Source: Methylobacterium sp. UNC378MF
GTDB taxonomy: Bacteria; Pseudomonadota; Alphaproteobacteria; Rhizobiales; Beijerinckiaceae
NCBI RefSeq assembly: GCF_900103195.1
Contig: NZ_FMWU01000015.1
Location: 116,909 to 180,908, forward strand
Length of the DNA stretch: 64,000 bases
Direction of reading: 5' to 3'
Shown: in pieces, positions 8,628 to 15,029 of the stretch
Position numbering within the stretch: the first letter of the stretch is position 1
How the letters are laid out: every line of letters starts with the position of its first letter
Position numbers and translations under genes: made by a program
The notes under the pieces: model-generated
Databases searched by the model: none
The model's input: only the letters and a program-made list of their open reading frames with translations
What the model was told of the DNA's origin: nothing

Positions 8628-9557
8628 ATGAGCGCCCTCGACGCCTTCGCGCTCCTGCGCCCGTGGTGGTTCCTGGCGATTCCGGTCGTGGCCCTGCTGG
8701 CCTTTCGCGCCGCGTGGCGCTCGGCGCCGCTGGGCGACTGGGCGCGGGCGGTGGACCCGGCGCTGATGGCCCATCTCGCCCGCACCGGCGCGGTGCTGGG
8801 CGGGCGGCGGCAGGCGAACCTCGCGGCCGCGCTGGCGGCCGGGACGATCGCCCTCGCGCTCACCGGTCCGGCCGTGGAGCGGGCGGACGGGCGGACCTTC
8901 CGCAACCTCGACGAGACCGTGATCGTCGTCGACCTGTCCCGCTCGGTCACCGAGGGCGGCAACCTCCAGGGCGTCCGGCAGGCCGCCGCGGCCGTGGCGG
9001 AGGCCGCCGGCACCCGGGCGGTCGCCCTCGTGGTCTACGCGGGCGACGCCTACCTCGCCGCCTCCCCGACCACGGACCGCGACAGCCTCGGCACCACCCT
9101 GTTCGCGCTGGACGCCGACACGGTGCCGGACCGCGGCTCCCATCCCGAGCGCGGGCTGGCGCTCGCCCGCCGCACCCTGGCGGAGGCCAACGTGGTGGCG
9201 GCCGACGTGGTGCTGATCAGCGACGGCGACGGCATCGGCGAGGCCGCCACCCGCGAGGCCCGCGCCATCGCCGAGCACGGCTGGCGGCTCCAGACCCTGT
9301 TCGTCCCGGCCGACAAGCCGCTGCCGTCCGGAGCGCCCAAGCCCGACCGGACCGCCCTCGACGCCCTCGCCCGGGCCGGCGGCGGCACGGCCGCCGACAT
9401 CGCGACCCCGGGCCCGGTGCTCGACGCGGTCGGGGCCGGACTCGCCCAGCACCTCGCGGCCGGCGGCTACGGCGTCCTGGCCTACGCGGATCTCGGGCGC
9501 TGGCTGCTGCTGCTGGCGGCGCTGCCGGCCCTGCTGCTGTTCCGCAGGAGCGCGTGA
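8628..9557 (+). CDS. VWA-domain membrane protein (second copy, MxaL-like)
   Basis: Second VWA protein of the cluster, 309 residues. It begins MSALDAFALLRPWWFLAIP with an N-terminal membrane segment, has a second hydrophobic stretch near LAAALAAGTIALALTG, the MIDAS motif VIVVDLSRSV, the strand DVVLISDGDGIG, and a C-terminal helix LLLLAALPALLLF. It differs from the upstream VWA gene enough to be a diverged partner instead of a recent duplicate. The 103-bp gap before it contains a palindromic repeat that could form a hairpin and set relative expression. The next gene begins 13 nt after its stop. Role inferred from operon context only. Confidence 0.88.
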   Translation: MSALDAFALLRPWWFLAIPVVALLAFRAAWRSAPLGDWARAVDPALMAHLARTGAVLGGRRQANLAAALAAGTIALALTGPAVERADGRTFRNLDETVIVVDLSRSVTEGGNLQGVRQAAAAVAEAAGTRAVALVVYAGDAYLAASPTTDRDSLGTTLFALDADTVPDRGSHPERGLALARRTLAEANVVAADVVLISDGDGIGEAATREARAIAEHGWRLQTLFVPADKPLPSGAPKPDRTALDALARAGGGTAADIATPGPVLDAVGAGLAQHLAAGGYGVLAYADLGRWLLLLAALPALLLFRRSA

Positions 9558-9570
9558 TGCGGAGAGCCCG

Positions 9571-10491
9571 ATGCGGCTGACCCTTCCTGAGACGGGCTTC
9601 GCCGCCCCGCTCCGGGCCGGCCTGCCGCCGCGCTGGCGGCGGCTCGCCCGGATCGCCGGCCTCGCGCTCGCCGGGATCGGCCTGCTGGCGCTGCTCGCCG
9701 TCTCGCAGCCCCGCACCGGCTTCGGGCGGCTGCTGATGGGACTCGGCCTGCCGGGCCTCGCCGCGGATGTCTTCGCGGATCCGGCTTGGCGGGCCGCCGC
9801 CCTCTACGAGGCCGGCCGCTACGACGCGGCGATCGCGCTGTTCCGCGCCGGCGGGCGGCGGGCGAGCTACAATCTCGGCAACGCGCTCGCGCGGGCCGGC
9901 GACCTCGACAGAGCGCTCGCCGCCTACGACGAGGCCCTGCGCTTCAATCCCCGCGACGCCGACGCCCAGGCCAACCGCTCGCTCATCGCCCGGATGCGGG
10001 CCGAGGTGATCGACCGCGGGCCCGGCGGCGGCATCGCCAACGGCACGGCCCAGTACGGCGCCCGCTACAACAACACCGCCAACCAGGACCAGAACAACGA
10101 CATCAACGCCGCCTCCAGCGGCGAGGGCCTGGCCGGCAACAAGGAGTCGAACGCCAGCGCGTCGCTGCCCGGTAACAGCAAGGTCGCCCGCCGCGGCAAG
10201 GCCGAACAGCAATCGATCGACGCCGGCAAGGGCCAGGCCCGGGGCTCGGCCGGCGACGCCGCCGGCCGCGGCCGGACCGGGGGCGGCGCCGCCATGGTGG
10301 CCGAGGCCCCCGAGCGCGAGGTCCGCCGGGTGACCAAGAGCTTCGAGGCCCACGAGATCCGCCCGGACCGGCTCTGGCTCCAGACCCTGCCGGACGATCC
10401 CGGCCGCTATCTCAAGCTGCGCCTGCGCGCCGAGCAGACCCGCCGGGTCGAGGCCGGCACCGCGATTCCCGCCGGGAGCAACCCGTGGTGA
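9571..10491 (+). CDS. TPR-repeat membrane protein (BatB/C-type)
   Basis: 306 residues. An N-terminal transmembrane helix (about residues 29-48, IAGLALAGIGLLALLA) is followed by tetratricopeptide repeats: AALYEAGRYDAAIALFRAGGRRASYNLGNALARAG and DLDRALAAYDEALRFNPRDADAQAN. The second half is a low-complexity, Asn/Gly/Ala-rich, probably disordered segment, then a charged C-terminal motif EREVRRVTKSFEAHEIRPDRLWLQTLPDDPGRYLKLRLRAE that is typical of this group (the family often ends in a similar LQ-x(5)P-x-x-FLK-RF-like motif). It probably scaffolds the VWA/MoxR machine in the periplasm. The stop codon precedes the BatD-like gene's ATG by 20 nt. Confidence 0.85.
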   Translation: MRLTLPETGFAAPLRAGLPPRWRRLARIAGLALAGIGLLALLAVSQPRTGFGRLLMGLGLPGLAADVFADPAWRAAALYEAGRYDAAIALFRAGGRRASYNLGNALARAGDLDRALAAYDEALRFNPRDADAQANRSLIARMRAEVIDRGPGGGIANGTAQYGARYNNTANQDQNNDINAASSGEGLAGNKESNASASLPGNSKVARRGKAEQQSIDAGKGQARGSAGDAAGRGRTGGGAAMVAEAPEREVRRVTKSFEAHEIRPDRLWLQTLPDDPGRYLKLRLRAEQTRRVEAGTAIPAGSNPW

Positions 10492-10511
10492 TTTCTTTTG
10501 GGGTGGCTGAG

Positions 10512-11762
10512 ATGCGCGCCCTGGCTCTCGCCCTTTTCCTCCTCGCGCCCCTCGCCGCCCGGGCCGAGATCGAGCCGGGCGACCTCACCCTGACGGTGAC
10601 CGCGGAGCTCAACGGCAACAGCGCCCCCTTCCCCCGCGAGATGGTCCTCCTGAAGATCCACGGGGTCTACAAGCAGCCGATCCTGCTCGAGGAGGTGGTG
10701 CAGCCCTCGCTCGCCAACTTCTCCTGGACGCAGCTCGGCCGCGACCACTGGAGCAAGACCAAGCTCCCCGACGGCCAGAGCGCCATCGCGTTCGACCGCA
10801 CCGTGGCGGTCTTCCCGCACCATGCCGGGCCGTTCACCATCGAGCCGTTCGTCCACAAGCTCACCGTCAACGATGTCGGCGAGCGGCGGGTGGTCGAGGT
10901 GCGCTCGAAGCCGATCCCGTTCCCGGTGGCGCCCTGGACCGAGCCCAGCGGCGGTCCCGACGCCAAGGAGCCCTGGTGGCTGCCCGCCAAGGACGTCGCG
11001 ATCACCGATTCGTGGAGTCCCGACCCCGAGACCATCAAGGTCGGCGAGACCGCCCGCCGGATCGTCACCCTGGAGGCGCAGGGCATGGTCGCCGAGGGCC
11101 TGCCGCCGCGGCCGGTGATGCGCACCCGCGGCATCATCACCTTCGCGGGACCGGTCACCCGCGAGACCCTGCTGACCCCCTCCGGACCGGTGGCGCGGGC
11201 CACCTACCAGTGGGACGTGAAGCCCGGCGTGCCGGAGATCATCCCCCTCGACGCGATCGCGATCCCGTGGTTCGACACCAGCACCCGGACGATGCGCGAG
11301 ACCGAGATCCCGGCCCGGCAGATCGGCGGCGGCCTGCCCGACCGCGAAACCGACCGGGCGCCGCCCCTGATCCCCTCGCCGCTCGTGGTCGCCGCCGCGG
11401 CGCTGGCCGCCTTCGGGCTGGGCCTGGCGCTGATCGGCTTCGGCCTCGGCCGGCCGCGTCTGCGCCTCTCCGCCGCCGCGCGCCGCGCGCTGCATCAGGC
11501 GGCCCGCGCGGGCGACGCGGCCCGGTTCCGCGCGGCCCTCGACGCGGCGACGCGGGAAGCCCCCGACCTCGCCCGGAATTGGCGGGCGCGGCCCGACCTC
11601 GCGGCCGCGTTCGCGGCCCTCGACCGGGCGGTCTTCGGCGCGTCGGGCACCCCCGTCCCCGACCTGCGAGCCCTGGCCCGGACCCTGTCACGCTCCGAAC
11701 CGGGCGCCGCCGTGGCGCCGGGGCCGGAGCGGCTCGCGCCTCTGGACGGTCCGCTCCGCTGA
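10512..11762 (+). CDS. BatD-like periplasmic/membrane protein
   Basis: 416 residues starting MRALALALFLLAPLAARAEIEPGD, a clear Sec signal peptide with cleavage expected after ARA. The periplasmic part has beta-rich Ig-like segments (LTLTVTAELNGNSAPFPREMVLLKIHG; ETARRIVTLEAQGM) and is followed by one transmembrane helix (LVVAAAALAAFGLGLALIGFGL) and a cytoplasmic helical tail. This is the topology of BatD (oxygen-tolerance) proteins and of MxaA. I chose ATG 10512 because it opens the signal peptide; an in-frame GTG at 10485 overlaps the upstream gene. Last gene of the MoxR/VWA run, 96 bp before the lanmodulin-like gene. Confidence 0.85.
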   Translation: MRALALALFLLAPLAARAEIEPGDLTLTVTAELNGNSAPFPREMVLLKIHGVYKQPILLEEVVQPSLANFSWTQLGRDHWSKTKLPDGQSAIAFDRTVAVFPHHAGPFTIEPFVHKLTVNDVGERRVVEVRSKPIPFPVAPWTEPSGGPDAKEPWWLPAKDVAITDSWSPDPETIKVGETARRIVTLEAQGMVAEGLPPRPVMRTRGIITFAGPVTRETLLTPSGPVARATYQWDVKPGVPEIIPLDAIAIPWFDTSTRTMRETEIPARQIGGGLPDRETDRAPPLIPSPLVVAAAALAAFGLGLALIGFGLGRPRLRLSAAARRALHQAARAGDAARFRAALDAATREAPDLARNWRARPDLAAAFAALDRAVFGASGTPVPDLRALARTLSRSEPGAAVAPGPERLAPLDGPLR

Positions 11763-11858
11763 GCGAAGCGCCGCTCCGCACCTTGTGAAGGCGCGTCCCG
11801 GAACGTCGCAGGGGGCCGTGATTTGGGATGCCGGCACCGATTACCACGGAGATCCTCC

Positions 11859-12284
11859 ATGCCCGCGACTGCGCACAGACCCGTCCTGGCCGCGACGCTC
11901 GCCGCCGCCCTCCTCCTGCCGGCCACGCTCCCGTCCACGGCCCTCGCCCGGTCCTCCGGTACCGAGCGCACGCTCAAGATGGTCGACACCGACAAGGACG
12001 GCACGATCGATCTGGCCGAGGCCAGGGCCGCGGCCGGACACGTCTTCGACGGCGCCGAGACCGACAAGGACGGGACCGTCGACGCCAAGGAGCTGAAGGG
12101 CCGGCTCAGCAAGAAGGACCTGAAGGCGGCCGACACCGATTCCGACGGCACCCTCGACCGCAAGGAATACCTCGCCCTGGTCGAGCAGCGCTTCAAGGCG
12201 GCCGACCCCGACAGTGACGGAACGCTCGATGCGAAGGAACTGAAGACTCCGGCTGGACGCAGCCTGCTGCAGCTCCTGAAATAG
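11859..12284 (+). CDS. Lanmodulin-like periplasmic EF-hand protein
   Basis: 141 residues with a signal peptide (residues 1 to about 28, ending STALA) and four EF-hand loops at residues 43-54 (DTDKDGTIDLAE), 67-78 (ETDKDGTVDAKE), 92-103 (DTDSDGTLDRKE) and 116-127 (DPDSDGTLDAKE). Loop-to-loop spacing is 24, 25, 24, as in lanmodulin of Methylorubrum extorquens, and the connecting text (AKELKGRLSKKDLK, KEYLALVEQRFKAA) is lanmodulin-like. All loops have Asp at position 9 and Glu at 12. Only loop 4 keeps the Pro at position 2 that is characteristic of lanmodulin; loops 1-3 have Thr, and loop 2 starts with Glu. Likely binds lanthanides or Ca2+ in the periplasm; selectivity cannot be read from sequence. 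An ACGGAG ribosome-binding site precedes the ATG. Confidence 0.88.
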   Translation: MPATAHRPVLAATLAAALLLPATLPSTALARSSGTERTLKMVDTDKDGTIDLAEARAAAGHVFDGAETDKDGTVDAKELKGRLSKKDLKAADTDSDGTLDRKEYLALVEQRFKAADPDSDGTLDAKELKTPAGRSLLQLLK

Positions 12285-12349
12285 TCCCTGCTCCCGGAGC
12301 TTCCGCCTTTGCACAGTTCATGAGCAAGTATTATTCCTGTGCAATAGCT

Positions 12350-12387
12350 CAAGATACGGGCAGGCATCAATATTTTGCACTATCTTG
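12350..12387. promoter_or_regulatory. Inverted repeat in an A/T-rich intergenic region
   Basis: The gap 12285-12463 is much richer in A/T than its surroundings and contains a 7-bp inverted repeat, CAAGATA (12350-12356) and TATCTTG (12381-12387), with flanking imperfect GTGCAAT / TTTTGCAC halves. It lies 77 nt before the start of the hypothetical gene at 12464 and is a plausible promoter/operator region. No specific regulator can be named. Confidence 0.35.
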
Positions 12388-12463
12388 CGTTATCTGAATT
12401 GGCCCCGTAGGTTTCGGTTACCCGGGCGACAAAGCATCGGGTGAACCACCAGGGAGGAGCGCG

Positions 12464-12973
12464 ATGGCACGCGCCAACGAGGTCAAGGACAGGTTTCGCG
12501 CTCGACTGCAGGAGGCCGATGCCCGCAGCAACGACTTCCGCAAGAAGCTCCTGGAGGAAGGGGCCCGGGCGCTGGAGCCGGTGGTCGGCGTCCTGAACCT
12601 CATGGCCGAAGTCCTCAACGAGGAGGACAACGTCCATGGCAGCATCACCGGCCTTGAGGCCAAGATCGATCAGGACAATTTCATCAGCCTGTGCGCGCGG
12701 CTGCGCGGGACCGATACCGAGCAGAAGATCAAGATCAAGTACGGTCCGGAACTCGGCGGCAGCAACTACATCTCGGTCTCGGGCCTGAACCAGCGCTACA
12801 ACGAGCGCCTGATGCCGGGTGCTGCGAGCTGTGCCATCGGCCGGACCGTCGGCAGCGACATCCAGCTCGACGAGCACCGGGGCGACGAGCTCGCCGAGGT
12901 GGTCCGCGAGGTGGTGGAGGATTTCTACGCCGCCCAGATCGAGCAGCGCAGCCACTTCGCCGACGCCCGCTGA
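12464..12973 (+). CDS. Conserved-looking hypothetical protein
   Basis: Not recognised. The 169-residue product begins MARANEVKDRFRARLQEADAR after a strong ribosome-binding site (GGGAGGAG, 6 nt before ATG). The N-terminal 60 residues are predicted helical with heptad-like charge pattern; the middle has beta-prone stretches (QKIKIKYGPELGGSNYISVSG, IGRTVGSDIQLDEH) and the C-terminus is acidic and helical (ELAEVVREVVEDFYAAQIEQ). No signal peptide or membrane segment. It is monocistronic, between the lanmodulin-like gene and the fluoride riboswitch, with its own A/T-rich upstream region. Confidence 0.8.
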   Translation: MARANEVKDRFRARLQEADARSNDFRKKLLEEGARALEPVVGVLNLMAEVLNEEDNVHGSITGLEAKIDQDNFISLCARLRGTDTEQKIKIKYGPELGGSNYISVSGLNQRYNERLMPGAASCAIGRTVGSDIQLDEHRGDELAEVVREVVEDFYAAQIEQRSHFADAR

Positions 12974-13054
12974 CGCGCGGAGCGGCACGACCCGGCGCGG
13001 AAGCGGGAAAACCGGGATTCCCCTTCCCGCCAACCTGCGCTAAGCCTGTCCCCG

Positions 13055-13116
13055 ATGGGGATGGAGCTCCCCGACAACCGCCCGGCATCCGATGCCGGGC
13101 TGATGGCTCCTACCGC
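13055..13116 (+). ncRNA. Fluoride riboswitch (crcB motif)
   Basis: The sequence follows the fluoride riboswitch consensus in order: a hairpin GGGG-ATGGAGC-TCCCC at 13057-13072, a short linker ACAACCG, a second stem CCCGGCAT / ATGCCGGG (13081-13099), then CTGATGGCTCCTACCG (13100-13115). The loop GGAGC of the first hairpin can pair with GCTCC near the 3' end, giving the required pseudoknot, and the conserved CTGATGGC...CTAC block is intact. It ends about 88 nt upstream of crcB. Fluoride binding stabilises the pseudoknot and turns on the downstream fluoride exporter gene; the expression platform (terminator or ribosome-site sequestering) is in 13117-13203 and was not resolved. Confidence 0.92.
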
Positions 13117-13203
13117 ACGGGCGCGCCTTTCGCCGTCCGCGGTGGGGCCGTGCGCCGAAGCCGCGACAGGACATGGCCGCCCGACCGAACAGGAAGGGCA
13201 GGT

Positions 13204-13593
13204 ATGATCAACACCCTCATCGTCGTCGTCGGAGCGGGGCTCGGTGGCGGTTTCCGCCACGGGATCAATGTTGCGGTCGCCCGGCTGCTGCCGGGTCTTG
13301 GTTTCCCCCTCGCCACGCTGATCATCAACGGGCTCGGCTCGTTCCTGATGGGCGTGCTCGCCGAGAGTTTTGCCCTGCGGGGCGCCGCCGGCCACCCGGC
13401 CCGGCTGTTCCTGACCACCGGGATCCTCGGCGGCTTCACGACCTTCTCGACCTTCTCCCTCGACGCAATCAGCCTGTACGAGCGGGGTGAGACGGGCATG
13501 GCCGCTCTCTACGTCCTGGCCTCGGTCGCCGCCGGCCTCGCGGGCTTGGTGGCGGGGCTCGCCCTGGTCCGGGCGGTCCTGAGCGGCAGCTGA
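13204..13593 (+). CDS. crcB: Fluoride ion channel Fluc
   Basis: Dual-topology small membrane protein that lets F- leave the cytoplasm. The 129-residue product has four transmembrane helices and the family hallmarks GAGLGGGFRHGINVAVAR, TLIINGLGSFLMGVLAE and TTGILGGFTTFSTFSLDAI, including the Asn and the GG-FTTFSTF track that line the fluoride pathway. The ATG at 13204 follows an AGGGCAGGT ribosome-binding region. The fluoride riboswitch at 13055-13116 confirms function and explains regulation. Single gene; a probable terminator follows at 13602. Confidence 0.97.
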   Translation: MINTLIVVVGAGLGGGFRHGINVAVARLLPGLGFPLATLIINGLGSFLMGVLAESFALRGAAGHPARLFLTTGILGGFTTFSTFSLDAISLYERGETGMAALYVLASVAAGLAGLVAGLALVRAVLSGS

Positions 13594-13601
13594 AAAGCCC
13601 C

Positions 13602-13624
13602 GGTTTCGGAAGGCCGAGACCTTT
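13602..13624 (+). terminator. Probable intrinsic terminator of crcB
   Basis: Eight-bp stem GGTTTCGG / CCGAGACC (one G-U pair) with a short loop, followed by TTT, starting 9 nt after the crcB stop. The T-run is short, so strength is uncertain. Confidence 0.5.
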
Positions 13625-13627
13625 CGC

Positions 13628-13705
13628 GGGTGCAGGGTGGAACCCTGCAAAAACCCAGGGTCGCCGCCCCTGGACCCCGCCAAAGGGCTGAGCCCTATGG
13701 GAAGC
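13628..13705. repeat. Repeat-like block with nested hairpins between convergent genes
   Basis: Fills the rest of the gap between crcB and ppsR, which converge. It contains GCAGGGT-GGA-ACCCTGC (perfect 7-bp stem) and a second imperfect structure around AAAGGGCTGAGCCCT. From memory, similar text recurs between genes in Methylobacterium genomes; I saw only one copy here. It may act as a bidirectional terminator. Confidence 0.45.
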
Positions 13706-13711
13706 CGGGAC

Positions 13712-14542
13712 TCAATCGGCGATGAATTTCAGCCGGTGGTCGCGGTGGAGGTCGACGATCGCCGCCGCGGTCTCCTCGATGGAGCGGCGGGTCACGTCGA
13801 TCGTCGGCCAGCGGTTCTTGACGAACAGTCGGCGGGAGGCGGTGATCTCGTCGGCCACCGCCGAGCGGTCGACGTAGAGGGAGGATTCGTCGGCGTTGAG
13901 GCTGGAGAGCCGGTTCTGCCGAATCTGCACGATCCGCTCCGGCGAGGCGAACAGGCCGACGACCAGGGGCTTCTTAGCCCGTTCAATCGCCGGCGGCAGC
14001 GGCATGCCCGGCACCAGCGGCAGGTTGGTGGTCTTGAGGCCGCGATTGGCGAGGTAGATCGAAGTCGGCGTCTTCGAGGTCCGGCTGACGCCGAGCAGGA
14101 TCACGTCGGCCTCTTCCAGATCGTCCGGCAGGTTGCCGTCGTCGTGGGCCAGGGTGAAGTTCATCGCGTCGATGCGCTTGAAGTACTCGGCGTTCAGCAT
14201 GTGCTGGGCGCCGGGCCGCGCCGTGGTCTCGGCGCCCAGATAGGCACGCAGCAGGTCGTGGACCGGCCGCAGCACCGACAGGCAGGGGGATCCGGTCTCG
14301 CGGGCGACCTCCTCCAGCCGCTCGCCGAGATCGCCGCCCACCAGGGTGTAGAGGACGAGGCCCGGCGCCGCCCGAATCTCGGAGATGACCCGGTCGAGCT
14401 GCGCGGCCGAGCGCACCAGCGGGTAGACGTGCTCGATCGCCGACACGCCCTCGTACTGCGCGGCCGCGGCGCGCCCGACATTGATCAGCGTCTCGCCGGT
14501 GGAATCGGAGACGAGGTGGAGGTGGAAGTAGCTGCGGCCCAT
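13712..14542 (-). CDS. ppsR: Pyruvate, phosphate dikinase regulatory protein-type kinase/phosphorylase (DUF299)
   Basis: Bifunctional ADP-dependent kinase / Pi-dependent pyrophosphorylase that switches PEP synthase or pyruvate phosphate dikinase off and on. 276 residues starting [19 protein letters not shown], with the P-loop-like motif [18 protein letters not shown] and the C-terminal [20 protein letters not shown]. The ATG at 14542 fits family length; upstream in-frame sequence is low complexity. This is the orthologue type of Rickettsia RP001, the gene that borders the replication origin in Caulobacter and relatives, and it diverges from hemE here in the same way. Which dikinase it controls cannot be told from this window. 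Confidence 0.92.
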   Translation of the reverse strand: MGRSYFHLHLVSDSTGETLINVGRAAAAQYEGVSAIEHVYPLVRSAAQLDRVISEIRAAPGLVLYTLVGGDLGERLEEVARETGSPCLSVLRPVHDLLRAYLGAETTARPGAQHMLNAEYFKRIDAMNFTLAHDDGNLPDDLEEADVILLGVSRTSKTPTSIYLANRGLKTTNLPLVPGMPLPPAIERAKKPLVVGLFASPERIVQIRQNRLSSLNADESSLYVDRSAVADEITASRRLFVKNRWPTIDVTRRSIEETAAAIVDLHRDHRLKFIAD

Positions 14543-14604
14543 TCCGATCGCCTCTGCGGTCGACTTTGCGGTCGACTCGGCGGTCGCCTTGCGCGGCGCC
14601 CAGG

Positions 14605-14647
14605 TTGTCCACCGCCGGCCGCCAGGGGAGTCGATGAATGTGGATAG
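14605..14647. promoter_or_regulatory. DnaA-box-like pair in the candidate origin
   Basis: TTGTCCACC at 14605-14613 (plus strand, 7 of 9) and CTATCCACA at 14639-14647 (minus strand, 8 of 9) in opposite orientation, about 34 bp apart. DnaA-ATP would bind here to start strand opening if the region is oriC. Confidence 0.5.
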
Positions 14648-14837
14648 GATGCCCGACCGGGCCGGTCCAGGCCGATTCTCTTGCGCGCTATCGACTCCGC
14701 CGTTCACAGGCAGGCGAGCGGGACGCGCGGAATCCGGGCCTCTGGGAGAATCCGGGACGCATCCGGGGCCCGTACACGACTCGGCGTTGCCAAGGTGCTG
14801 TCGGACCATCCGGTTCTCGCAAGATGGAGCAAATCCT

Positions 14838-14853
14838 TTAAAGCCTCGTTAAC
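14838..14853 (+). promoter_or_regulatory. CtrA binding site in the candidate origin
   Basis: TTAA-(AGCCTCG)-TTAAC, an exact match to the full CtrA consensus TTAA-N7-TTAA(C). TTAA is rare in this GC-rich sequence, so two copies with 7-nt spacing by chance are unlikely. CtrA is the alphaproteobacterial cell-cycle regulator that silences the Caulobacter origin; it could act likewise here or regulate hemE or ppsR. Confidence 0.65.
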
Positions 14854-15029
14854 GGCGCGGCGTCGGGGACCGCCTGTGGACGCTTTTGTGCCCCCGAGAT
14901 TCGGCCCCCCAATAGAAAAAACAGAGTCCTAGAATCTCTCTTTTCTTTTCGAAGGGGCCTGTGTGGGGATCGGTGCGCCGCGACTCGACAGGACGCGCGC
15001 CGACGGGCATGCGGGATGACGGAGATGGG

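Larger units (their letters stand above)
14543..15029. other. oriC: Candidate chromosomal replication origin (oriC)
   Basis: A 487-bp gene-free gap between ppsR (minus) and hemE (plus). Seen directly: DnaA-box-like sites on the minus strand, CTATCCACA (14639-14647, 8 of 9 to TTATCCACA) and weaker ones at 14875-14883 and 14962-14970, plus TTGTCCACC (14605-14613) on the plus strand; an A/T-rich tract at about 14911-14951; eleven GANTC sites (14574, 14628, 14674, 14693, 14730, 14748, 14778, 14898, 14924, 14932, 14982); and a CtrA box at 14838. Known: in Caulobacter the origin lies between the RP001 (ppsR) homologue and hemE and carries DnaA, CtrA and CcrM (GANTC) sites. Inferred: this is oriC. 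It must also hold the divergent ppsR and hemE promoters. Confidence 0.65.

Noticed and set aside
4927..11762. Naming the cluster mxaRSACKL
   Set aside because: Composition and order fit, but other Bat-type operons share them and no methanol dehydrogenase gene is present; orthology needs trees.
12691..13203. Coding extension upstream of crcB in the same frame
   Set aside because: It would run through the fluoride riboswitch; the homology to crcB starts at ATG 13204.
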